A stretch of 64,000 nt of DNA from the NCBI RefSeq assembly GCF_937951745.1, contig NZ_CALFBQ010000004.1, positions 55,767-119,766 on the forward strand, written 5' to 3'. The translations under genes were made by a program, and so were the position numbers. The DNA comes from an uncultured Chloroflexus sp. GTDB taxonomy: Bacteria > Chloroflexota > Chloroflexia > Chloroflexales > Chloroflexaceae. Positions within the stretch are counted from its first letter, which is position 1. The number at the start of each line of letters is the position of its first letter. This document shows positions 56,347 through 63,981 of the stretch, one piece after another. Under the pieces are notes generated by a model. The model was not told the origin of the DNA and ran no database searches. It was given only the letters and a program-made list of their open reading frames with translations.

Positions 56347-56538
56347 ATGAACAGCGCCCTGATGCTCCAATCGCGCCTCGTGATCGATCGTCCCTCCGGC
56401 AGTGCTCTCATCGCTCGCCAGCGCCTGCGCCAAACGTTGCAGCGCGAGCGGTTGCTCGTGCGCGATCAGGTCGCTGATCAGGCGTTGCTGTTCGCTTTGC
56501 TGATGACGGAGCTGCCCGCTGCTTCTCGTGAAGGATAA
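56347..56538 (+). CDS. Small hypothetical protein, 63 residues
   Basis: AAAGGA stands 7 nt before the ATG, so translation is likely. The protein is helical and charged (LIARQRLRQTLQRERLLVRDQVADQALLFALLMTEL), with no known family. It comes directly after operator C and 60 nt before the CHAT protease gene. A role as a small regulator, inhibitor or partner of the protease is possible but nothing in the sequence shows it. Confidence 0.65.
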   Translation: MNSALMLQSRLVIDRPSGSALIARQRLRQTLQRERLLVRDQVADQALLFALLMTELPAASREG

Positions 56539-56598
56539 GCCGCTCGCTGCCGGATAAGACGGTGTCTTCCCGCTGTTAGTCATACCCATCTGATTTTT

Positions 56599-57933
56599 AT
56601 GCGACCAACGTACCAGCCTGTTCTGCTCTCGGTCGATTTTAGTTCGTATCATCGCGGCTTTTTTGTCCGCTGGGAAGCTAATGAGGTGATCGATATCACC
56701 CAGAGCCAGATGCCAATGCCGATCGCCGCCCACGATGTGCCGCTCGTGTTGCGTGCTCTTGATGTGTTGCAAGACCCGGCCTACCCGCATCCGTGGACGG
56801 CGGCGCAAGAGGCTTCCTTTACCTTTACCTCCGCTGAACAAGATCGGCTGCGCGAACTCGATTTCTGGGGCGACGGTGATCGGGTGCCGGCCGATTTGCC
56901 GCGCCGGGTCGGTCGTCGCCTCTTTCGTGCGCTCACCCACGATAAGCGCGGCGCTGAAGCGCTGAAGATTGTGCGTAACTATGCGCTGGCGGTCGATCGT
57001 CCGTTGCTTATGGCTTGCCATTTCAATGCCCACGCGCCGGCTGATATTGCTCTCGCTGCGCTCCCGTGGGAGTTGCTATGGGCCGATGAGCCAACGCCAC
57101 TCCTCGCCGAGCGCCGCTTGTCGGCAACAATCGAACGCCGTCTTAAGCATACCGGCCCGCCGCCGCAACCGGTGCCGGGCAGCGGTGCGCTGCGCATTCT
57201 CGCGCTCTCGCCGCAAGCCGGGATTCCGCCCGAATTGCGCCAGCTTGAACGCAGCGCCCGCACGAGCGCGTTGCAACCGTTGCTCGAGCGACAGTTGGCT
57301 GAAGTGCGCGAGTTGAGTCCGGTGACCCGCCGTGAACTCGAACGAGTGGTGCGTGAGTGGTCGCCTGATGTGCTCCACTACTATGGCCACGGGCGCTATG
57401 AGCAAGGTACCGGCGCGCTCTTGCTCGACCGCGAGAGCGGCGGTGAAGAATGGACGCCGCCGGGGGCGTTGGCCGCTGCTGCTGGTGGGGTGCGGATGGT
57501 CTTGTTACATGCTTGCCAAGGGGCGATGGCTACCCCCGGCTCGGCCTTGCTCAGTAGTGTTGCCCCTGCCCTGAGCATCGCTGGGGTGCCGGTGGTGATT
57601 GGGATGCAGTTTACGATCCGGGCCGATGCCGCAACTCGTATCGCCAGCATCGTCTATGCCGGGCTGGCGCAGGGACGGAGTGTGCAAGAGGCGTTAGTCG
57701 CTGCTCGAATCGCGCTGTATGTCGGCGAGACCGATCAGGTGTCGTGGTTTGTGCCGGCGCTGTATGTGCGTAATCGTACCCTTGGGCCGATTTATTTGCG
57801 CCCGCCGAGTGACCAGCCATCGGCGTTGACCTTGGGCAACCAGTATCCGCCGCGCCATCCATCGCCGGTTATTCGCCGGTTGCGCATCCAAGACGAATGG
57901 TATCGCCGGCGATATGGCATCGATTCTGTGTAG
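56599..57933 (+). CDS. CHAT-domain (caspase-like) protease
   Basis: 444 residues. The C-terminal part (about residues 190-420) is a CHAT domain of the caspase superfamily: an ILALSPQAG strand, the catalytic His in HYYGHGRYEQGTGALLL (H264), the catalytic Cys in MVLLHACQGAM (C306), and VVIGMQFTIRADAA with an adjoining helix. The N-terminal ~180 residues are an unrecognised domain (LPWELLWAD near 155 is common before CHAT domains). CHAT proteases cut gasdermin-like and other partners in prokaryotic death systems. The last ~25 residues are arginine-rich. No Shine-Dalgarno is seen before the ATG. Confidence 0.9.
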   Translation: MRPTYQPVLLSVDFSSYHRGFFVRWEANEVIDITQSQMPMPIAAHDVPLVLRALDVLQDPAYPHPWTAAQEASFTFTSAEQDRLRELDFWGDGDRVPADLPRRVGRRLFRALTHDKRGAEALKIVRNYALAVDRPLLMACHFNAHAPADIALAALPWELLWADEPTPLLAERRLSATIERRLKHTGPPPQPVPGSGALRILALSPQAGIPPELRQLERSARTSALQPLLERQLAEVRELSPVTRRELERVVREWSPDVLHYYGHGRYEQGTGALLLDRESGGEEWTPPGALAAAAGGVRMVLLHACQGAMATPGSALLSSVAPALSIAGVPVVIGMQFTIRADAATRIASIVYAGLAQGRSVQEALVAARIALYVGETDQVSWFVPALYVRNRTLGPIYLRPPSDQPSALTLGNQYPPRHPSPVIRRLRIQDEWYRRRYGIDSV

Positions 57934-58040
57934 CACTGTAATTGGGGGTAGCGCTCTGGCCGTGCGGCGGTGCGACCCACTCGCCAATCCTCTGTACAGC
58001 GGCTATGCGGTCCCCATGATAACTATCGCATAGGTGTCTC

Positions 58041-59966
58041 ATGTATCAGATCGAATGGGTTGGTATGACCCGCAATCACTTCAAACCGGGCACTCCTGAT
58101 CGGATTAGAATGGTGGTGCTCCATTCCACTGCCGGTTCGTACCCCGGCGACTTTAAGTGGCTCCGGCAGGGCGGTACTCCCGGTCGTGAGGTTTCCGTCC
58201 ATTATTACATCAGCAAGCGTGGCCAGATTTTTCAACTGGTTGCGGATCAAGATATCGCGTGGCATGCTGGCGTGAGCCGCTGGGAGGTAGATGGCCGCAC
58301 TGTGTATGGCTGTAACGATGTATCGGTGGGGATCGAACTCGAGAACCGCAACGATGGCCGTGATCCGTACCCGCCCGAACAGTACGCCGCTGCGCTCTGG
58401 CTAACTCGCGAGCTGGTGCAGAAGTACCGGATTCCGCCTGCCCAAGTGGTGCGCCATCTCGATATTTCCCCCGGACGGAAGACCGATCCGGCCGGTTTTC
58501 CGTGGCAACGCTTTCTGGCCGAGGTGTTCGCCGGTTTGCCTGATGCTCCTACCTTGCCGCCGGGCGAGCAGTTGCGCCAATACATGCTTGATGCCGCGTA
58601 TCGCGCCGCCGGTAGTGGCCTGCCCGCCGAGTGGCCCTTTTTCGCCCAAGCCCGCGCCGCCAATCTCGGCATGCCGGTCGCCTCGCTGGTCGCCCGCCCT
58701 CTCGCTCCGCGTCCGGCATCAGCACCGAACGATCGCGAACGCGCGTTGTCATTGCCTGACGGGACGCGCTATCTGGTTGAAGTCTATGCGCGCGATGCGC
58801 TGTTTGCTGCCGTTGGGCCCGATGACTCCCTCCGCCCCGGAGAGAGCGTCAATCGTCTCAATACCGTCCCCGCTAGCCCACAACGGATGGCCCTGCTGGA
58901 GGCAATCTTTCGCGCCGCCGATCCCGTCAATGGTTTTCAACCCGGTTGGGCCTTCCACCAGTATTTTCTCCAGCATCCTGATGAATTAGGGATGCCGATC
59001 AGCCATAATCACCGGCTGGCGCTGGCACCGGGATTGAATTTCGCGTGCCAACACTTTGCCCTCGATAGTCTATGCTCGCCGGTGGGCCAGTGGCAGGTGA
59101 TCTACCGGCTTAGCGAGCTTCGTCGCGTCGCTGCTGACCAGTTGGCGCCGTCCGGCCTCAGCCGCGAGCGCGCAACCCAATTGGCCCGGCTCTTACTTGA
59201 CGATCTCTTCGCCCTCCGCACTGGTCGCCGCTACCAACCTGATGCAGCCCTGATCCAGTATGCGTTAGGGGAAGAACTCGGCGCGCCGCTGGGCCAAACT
59301 GAAGTCGTGGTGATCGATGGCGTGCCGGTGGTGTTGATGCCGTTTGCGCTCGATGTGATTGCTTGTCGCCTGCCGGCGCCGGATTGGCCGCTCGACCGTC
59401 CATTACCACCGGCAAGCCCCTTTGGCCGCTTGACGGCGTTGCTTGGCAGCCATCGCCAGCTTGCGACCGGTGTGGTTCGGCTATCGCGGGTTGATGACCA
59501 GCGCCTGCCATCGCCGCCGGTTACGTCTGCTCCCCTACTCGGCCCAGTTCGTCAAGGCCAGCCATTGATCGACGTGAGCCTGTTTGCCGGTGATGGTGAA
59601 ATACGCCGCCGTCCGCTTGATACCATTTTGCTTGTGCCAACGCCCGGCCCAACTAGTTTACAGTTGGTCAATGCCCACACCAATGCGCGCTGGCACTACT
59701 ACGTGGATCATACCGGCACTGTGTTTCGTCTGCGCCACGAACGCTACATTGCCCGCACTGCGCGCGGGGTTGGCTTGCCCGCCGAGCAGCTCGATCAACG
59801 CGCCGTCGTGATTGCCGTAGAAGGATCGCTCGAACATGCGCCGCCGCCCTTGCGTAGCGCGGTACAGGCGCTGGTGCAGTTCCTGCGCCGGCAGTTTCAC
59901 ATTGGCGCTGGCCGGGTGCGGGTGAGCGAGCCCATTGCTGAGCTTCCGTTGAGCGAGCAGGCGTGA
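58041..59966 (+). CDS. N-acetylmuramoyl-L-alanine amidase with a second, degenerate amidase domain
   Basis: 641 residues. Residues 1-160 are an Amidase_2 domain with Zn ligands H28 (VVLHSTAG), H139 (VRHLDISPG) and D149, and catalytic E99 (VGIELEN). It cuts the MurNAc-L-Ala bond of peptidoglycan. No signal peptide is seen. Residues about 180-450 hold three related ~75-residue units, each with LGxPx and a later FALDxL-like part. Residues 527-641 resemble the amidase fold again (WHYYVDHTGTVFRL matches VHYYISKRGQIFQL), but the ligand His, catalytic Glu and terminal His/Asp are all replaced. This part is probably a binding or regulatory domain. Confidence 0.85.
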   Translation: MYQIEWVGMTRNHFKPGTPDRIRMVVLHSTAGSYPGDFKWLRQGGTPGREVSVHYYISKRGQIFQLVADQDIAWHAGVSRWEVDGRTVYGCNDVSVGIELENRNDGRDPYPPEQYAAALWLTRELVQKYRIPPAQVVRHLDISPGRKTDPAGFPWQRFLAEVFAGLPDAPTLPPGEQLRQYMLDAAYRAAGSGLPAEWPFFAQARAANLGMPVASLVARPLAPRPASAPNDRERALSLPDGTRYLVEVYARDALFAAVGPDDSLRPGESVNRLNTVPASPQRMALLEAIFRAADPVNGFQPGWAFHQYFLQHPDELGMPISHNHRLALAPGLNFACQHFALDSLCSPVGQWQVIYRLSELRRVAADQLAPSGLSRERATQLARLLLDDLFALRTGRRYQPDAALIQYALGEELGAPLGQTEVVVIDGVPVVLMPFALDVIACRLPAPDWPLDRPLPPASPFGRLTALLGSHRQLATGVVRLSRVDDQRLPSPPVTSAPLLGPVRQGQPLIDVSLFAGDGEIRRRPLDTILLVPTPGPTSLQLVNAHTNARWHYYVDHTGTVFRLRHERYIARTARGVGLPAEQLDQRAVVIAVEGSLEHAPPPLRSAVQALVQFLRRQFHIGAGRVRVSEPIAELPLSEQA

Positions 59967-59993
59967 TACCAACCATTATTCACGGGGGAGAGT

Positions 59994-61094
59994 ATGCAAT
60001 CTGCAGATGTATCGTTTCAGCCGCGTACCCCGATTACCATCAAGCTGATCGGTTTGGGTGGCTGTGGCGGGAATTTGGTTAGTACATTACAACTGCCGAC
60101 CGATCAGATTGGTGTGATTGTTGCCAATACCGATCAACAAGATCTGGTTGGACGCACCACGGTGCCAACGCGCATTTTATTGGGGCCGCAGCTCACGGCA
60201 GGCAAGGGCGCCGGCGGCCATCCTCAAGTCGGCGCAGAGGCAACGCTCGAAAGCGAACCGGTGTTGGCCCAAGCCCTTGCCGGTGCTGATCTGGTGGTGA
60301 TTGTCGCCGGTATGGGTGGGGGTACCGGCACCGGCGCCGCGCCAGTGGTCGCCCGTCTTGCCCGCCAACTTGGCGCGTTGACCCTCGCGTTTGTCACGAT
60401 GCCGTTTCACGTCGAGAAGGGCCAACGTAGTCGCACTGCCGAACAGGGGCTTGCCTCGCTAACCGCGACTGCCGATGCGGTGGTGGTCGTGTCAAATCAG
60501 AAGATCCTCAGTTTTGTGAATCCACGTGAAACGCTAAGCAAAGCGCTCACCTATAGCAATACAATTTTGAGTGCTGCGATCAGTGGTGTTGTCGAGCAGC
60601 TCTCCTTGCCTTCACTAATGCAGCTCGACTTTTCCCACGTTCGCCAAACGCTCAGCAATGCCGGTCAGACGATGCTTGGGATTGGCAGCGCAACTGGTAG
60701 CGATGCCGCCCAGCGCGCTGTGCAGCAGGCGCTCAGATGCGATTTGTTGGAAGGAAATTTGATGAAAGCGCGGCGTATGCTGATTTCGATCATCGGCGGC
60801 AATAATCTAGGTCTGCTCGATGTTAACAATGCGATCGCACAGATTTACCAGACGATTGATAGCGAGATGGATTTAGCGATTGGTGTGGTCAGCTCACCGC
60901 ACCAAGCCAACCCTGATCGCGTGCGCGTTACCCTGATCGCAAGCGAGGTTGCCTCGTTTCGCCGGCCACCTAGCACTATCGCCAACAAATCTGCTCCGAG
61001 CTCGAAACCGCCTGTTCAATCTCTGGTCCCTGCGTTGCTTCAGTATGCCGATCTTCCACCCTTTTTGAAGCTTCACCGCCGAGGCAGCCTATGA
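59994..61094 (+). CDS. Divergent FtsZ-like GTPase
   Basis: 366 residues, tubulin/FtsZ fold. The G-box GGGTGTGAAP (108-117) is perfect. NTDQQDL and LTAGKGAGGHPQVG follow the FtsZ pattern. The T7 loop reads LMQLDFSHV (208-216): the usual NxDxxD has Q for N and H215 for the second Asp, while D212 is kept, so GTP hydrolysis may be weak. A short linker ends in DLPPFLKLHRR, close to the FtsZ C-terminal peptide that binds FtsA or other anchors. It starts 27 nt after the amidase gene and overlaps the next gene by ATGA. A role other than normal division is likely. Confidence 0.88.
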   Translation: MQSADVSFQPRTPITIKLIGLGGCGGNLVSTLQLPTDQIGVIVANTDQQDLVGRTTVPTRILLGPQLTAGKGAGGHPQVGAEATLESEPVLAQALAGADLVVIVAGMGGGTGTGAAPVVARLARQLGALTLAFVTMPFHVEKGQRSRTAEQGLASLTATADAVVVVSNQKILSFVNPRETLSKALTYSNTILSAAISGVVEQLSLPSLMQLDFSHVRQTLSNAGQTMLGIGSATGSDAAQRAVQQALRCDLLEGNLMKARRMLISIIGGNNLGLLDVNNAIAQIYQTIDSEMDLAIGVVSSPHQANPDRVRVTLIASEVASFRRPPSTIANKSAPSSKPPVQSLVPALLQYADLPPFLKLHRRGSL

Positions 61095-61936
61095 TCCTGC
61101 ATCTGTGCTCGAATGACCCCCTCGTCGCGCTTGTGCATGACCTGTTTGGCGCTAATCCGGTGCGCGTCCCCGATGCTCGCATCCGTCCGCTCTCAGTTGT
61201 TGTGCATCGCCATGGGCGCAGTATCTTTCGCGGCTCGCTCTTACCACTCTTGACCGACTCTAGCCCGCTCAGTGTCCAACCATCGGTGTCACAACTGATC
61301 GACATTAGCGGTCGTCGTTCGCGGCGGGTGAGTCTTGAATTAGGGCTAGCCATTTTGAAAGGTTTCTTGCGCGGCTTTGGCATCCCCACCGCTGAGTTGT
61401 CCACGACGTTGCAAGGTGCTGCCGCTATCTCCTTCTCATTTCCTACCGCGATGCGTCTCGCCTACGATGTCAATGCCCTCGGTTGGGCGCTGGCCGGTCG
61501 TGCAATTGATCGCGCCAATCCGGCGGCGGCAATACTGTTCGAGCAAACTCCTTACGAATTGTTGTTGATCGACTCGGTTCTCACCAGCCGCCATATCACC
61601 ATCACAATTAGCGGCTCAAAAGGCCAACGGCTGAATGTCGATATTGATGCGTTGCGCCATATGCTGGGCGATCTTGGCGCTCAGGCGAGTGTCAACAACG
61701 ACTCCGATCTCGAAATCACCCTCGCCAGCCCGCACGATTTGACCTTCGCTTTTTCGTGTGTGCGCCTCTTTTTCAATGATGAAGGGTATATCACTACGAT
61801 GCCGCCCGATCTCGACCGGCGCGTGTTGGGGAGTGCGAGCGGCATCAGAGTGCGTTATAGTCCCGACCGCGTCATGCTCAGCGAGCAGCCGGGGCTGTTA
61901 ATGTGGGATCATGCTGAGGCGATGCTCAAAGCCTAA
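61091..61936 (+). CDS. Bacterial gasdermin-like pore-forming protein
   Basis: 281 residues, within the usual size range of bacterial gasdermins. It has no signal peptide. Features matching the family, as I know it from Vitiosangium and Runella examples: an N-terminal Cys (C6, in HLCSNDP) that is a lipidation site in relatives, NPVRVPDARIRPLSVVV, ISGRRSRRV with LGLAILKGFL, FSFPTAM, LLLIDSVLTSRHITITI, and LTFAFSCVRLFFNDEGYIT (from residue 217). The last ~45 residues would contain the inhibitory tail that a protease removes to let the N-terminal part oligomerise into membrane pores. It is coupled to the FtsZ-like gene by ATGA and lies in one operon with a CHAT protease. I read the family by eye; a structure comparison would be decisive. 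Confidence 0.75.
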   Translation: MILHLCSNDPLVALVHDLFGANPVRVPDARIRPLSVVVHRHGRSIFRGSLLPLLTDSSPLSVQPSVSQLIDISGRRSRRVSLELGLAILKGFLRGFGIPTAELSTTLQGAAAISFSFPTAMRLAYDVNALGWALAGRAIDRANPAAAILFEQTPYELLLIDSVLTSRHITITISGSKGQRLNVDIDALRHMLGDLGAQASVNNDSDLEITLASPHDLTFAFSCVRLFFNDEGYITTMPPDLDRRVLGSASGIRVRYSPDRVMLSEQPGLLMWDHAEAMLKA

Positions 61937-61946
61937 TGCCAAGCGA

Positions 61947-62014
61947 CGCGGGTCGCCGGCCTGCCAAGAGCAGGGGCTGCGGGGCAGCGCGGGGCGCGGG
62001 CCGCCGGCCTGCCA
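61947..62014. repeat. Two 20-bp GC-rich direct repeats
   Basis: CGCGGGTCGCCGGCCTGCCA (61947-61966) and CGCGGGCCGCCGGCCTGCCA (61995-62014), one mismatch, in the short space between the gasdermin-like gene and the convergent aminotransferase. Confidence 0.7.
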
Positions 62015-62027
62015 TCTATCCATCCTG

Positions 62028-63260
62028 CTATATGGTGGCAAGCTCTTGCAACACTTCAAGCAAATAATCCACTTCAGCAGCCGTGTTGTAATGTACCAAC
62101 CCTACCCGCACCATGCCGCCAAGTAGCTCCACCCCGAGCCGTTCGCTCAAGCTCAGCGCATAGTAGTTGCCATCCCAGACGAAAATGCCGCGTTCAGCTA
62201 GTTTTTCGGCCACCATCCGCGGTGATAGGTTCGCTAATCGGAACGAGACCGTCGGGGTGCGCCACCCAAACCGTTCCGGCTCGCGAATCCCATACAATGT
62301 GAGGCCGGGGATTGCGAGTAAACCCTCGATCAACTGCACAGCCAAGCTCCGTTCGTAGCTGGCGATTCGCGTCATAGCCGTCACGAGCGCCTCGCGCCGG
62401 CTCGCAGCCGGTTGACCTAAGCTGGCCAAGTACTCAATTGCTGCTGTCACGCCGGCCAAGCCTTCATGGTTCTGGGTGCCGGTCATCCAACGTTCGGGTA
62501 AAGTGTCAGCCGCCGGGCGCACTTTGTAGGGCTGCAATCGCTGTAAATGCTCGCGTTTGCCGTAGATGGCCCCTACGTGCGGCCCAAAAAATTTGTAGAC
62601 GCTACAGGCCAAAAAATCGCAGTCGAGCGCTTTGACATCGATCGGGCCGTGTGGCGCATAATGCACGGCATCCACAAAGACCAGCGCGCCTGCCTGATGC
62701 GCCCATTCGACCACCTGCTGCACATTGTTGATCGTGCCAACTGCATTTGAAGCATAGCCAATCGCCACCAACTTGGTGCGCGGCCCGATCTTCGCCGCCA
62801 TATCCGCCATGTCGAGCGTACAGTCTTCAATGTCAATATCCACCTCGCGAATCACTACCCCCCGCTCACTCAATGCTTGCCACGGCGCGACATTAGCGTC
62901 ATGGTCAAGCCGTGTCACCACGATTTCATCGCCGGGTTGCAATTCGCGCCCAATTGCCCGGCTGAGCGCAAAGGTCAGCGAGGTCATATTCTGGCCGAAA
63001 AAAACCTCTTCGGGCGCGCAGCCAAGCAGATCGGCCATCGCAGCATGCGCCGTGGCAATCGTCACATCGGTGCGTTGGCTGGTGGCGAACGCGCCATGCG
63101 TATTGGCATTGTCACGCGCCAGATATCCGCTGATCGCGTCGATCACCATCTGCGGTACCTGCGTGCCACCGGGGCCATCGAAAAAGACTGCTGCTCGTCC
63201 GGCAACCTCTTGCGCCAATGCCGGGAAGAGTGGACGAATAGTGGATGGATCGAAGAACAT
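62028..63260 (-). CDS. Cysteine desulfurase-like aminotransferase (class V)
   Basis: 410 residues, PLP-dependent class V fold. Motifs: FFDGPGGTQVP, SNAVGTINNV and the PLP lysine in CSVYKFFGPHVG (K223). The position that holds the catalytic Cys in IscS/SufS is a histidine/tyrosine segment (VRVGLVHYNT), as in the VC1184-like subfamily, so sulfur transfer from cysteine is doubtful. No suf gene is adjacent. The substrate is unknown. It faces the gasdermin-like gene 91 bp away. Confidence 0.85.
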   Translation of the reverse strand: MFFDPSTIRPLFPALAQEVAGRAAVFFDGPGGTQVPQMVIDAISGYLARDNANTHGAFATSQRTDVTIATAHAAMADLLGCAPEEVFFGQNMTSLTFALSRAIGRELQPGDEIVVTRLDHDANVAPWQALSERGVVIREVDIDIEDCTLDMADMAAKIGPRTKLVAIGYASNAVGTINNVQQVVEWAHQAGALVFVDAVHYAPHGPIDVKALDCDFLACSVYKFFGPHVGAIYGKREHLQRLQPYKVRPAADTLPERWMTGTQNHEGLAGVTAAIEYLASLGQPAASRREALVTAMTRIASYERSLAVQLIEGLLAIPGLTLYGIREPERFGWRTPTVSFRLANLSPRMVAEKLAERGIFVWDGNYYALSLSERLGVELLGGMVRVGLVHYNTAAEVDYLLEVLQELATI

Positions 63261-63428
63261 TACAATCTCCGTGGCAAATCACTGTTTCAGCAAATAATAC
63301 CAGATGTTAATGAATAGCCAACAGCCTAGGTATGACCGTAGAGGGGATAAAGGTGCAGAGTAGGCAAAGACGGTTAACTCCAAGCCGCCAAGAGAGCAGA
63401 GGCGCAGAAGATTCAAACGCAAAGGCGC
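63261..63428. repeat. CGCAAAGG-type repeats upstream
   Basis: No gene. Copies such as AAAGGTGCAGAGTAGGCAAAG (63348-63368) and CAAACGCAAAGGCGCAGG (63416-63431). Confidence 0.6.
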
Positions 63429-63557
63429 AGGAAAACCGGAGGGCTGTTCGGCTCCGCAAGGGACGTTTGGGGCAGCGTCACCAAGAGACGCTCTATGTTC
63501 GTGTCTGGGGCGTCGTTTCTTGCCCCTCTGTGTTCTCGCCGCTCGCTGCGGTTAACC
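63429..63557. repeat. 129-bp direct repeat, copy 1
   Basis: Runs from AGGAAAACCGGAGG to CTGCGGTTAACC. It differs from copy 2 at two positions I can see (A/G near the start, G/T in GGACGTTTGG). No coding potential that looks real. Confidence 0.9.
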
Positions 63558-63706
63558 GATGTGCCCCTCAGCTCCTGCCGGCTCCTGCGTGGTAAAGGCG
63601 GGGTGCTACGGTGTCCCGCTGCCGTTCCGTTAACACAGTGGTTCCCCCGCTCCCAACTCACGGCGGGAGCGGGGGCTGGAGGTAGGGGCGAGTGACACAA
63701 AAGTGT
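63558..63706. other. Spacer between the 129-bp repeats
   Basis: No gene. It contains TGGTAAAGGCGGGGTGCTACGGTGTCCCGC, similar to about 10955-10985, and an inverted GC run CCCCCGCTCC / GGAGCGGGGG near 63645-63675. Confidence 0.5.
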
Positions 63707-63835
63707 AGGAAAGCCGGAGGGCTGTTCGGCTCCGCAAGGGACTTTTGGGGCAGCGTCACCAAGAGACGCTCTATGTTCGTGTCTGGGGCGTCGTTTCTTG
63801 CCCCTCTGTGTTCTCGCCGCTCGCTGCGGTTAACC
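63707..63835. repeat. 129-bp direct repeat, copy 2
   Basis: Second copy, 278 bp downstream of copy 1, about 127 of 129 positions identical by eye. A short palindrome (CCCCGCCGGTATACCGGCGGGG, about 63872-63893) follows before the tRNA and may terminate or separate transcripts. Confidence 0.9.
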
Positions 63836-63906
63836 TGATATCCTTACCTTTCTCCTCTCAAACACTCTCACCCCCGCCGGTATACCGGCGGGGGTGAGGG
63901 TAAGAT

Positions 63907-63981
63907 TGGTAGCGGCGGCAGGATTCGAACCTGCGACCTTCGGGTTATGAGCCCGACGAGCTGCCACTGCTCCACGCCGCG
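63907..63981 (-). tRNA. tRNA-Met (CAT), initiator type
   Basis: On the minus strand the acceptor CGCGGCG pairs with CGCCGCT except for position 1:72 (C against U), discriminator A and encoded CCA. The anticodon arm CGGGC-TCATAAC-CCG has the three G:C pairs typical of initiators, anticodon CAT. T-arm GCAGG-TTCGAAT-CCTGC. The unpaired first position is the initiator hallmark. Confidence 0.93.

Noticed and set aside
55846..61094. A normal dcw cell-division cluster (MraZ plus FtsZ)
   Set aside because: No rsmH, ftsI, mur, ftsW or ftsA; the FtsZ-like T7 loop is altered, and a CHAT protease and amidase lie between.
63429..63835. Insertion sequence flanked by direct repeats
   Set aside because: No transposase frame in the spacer or the repeats and no terminal inverted repeats.
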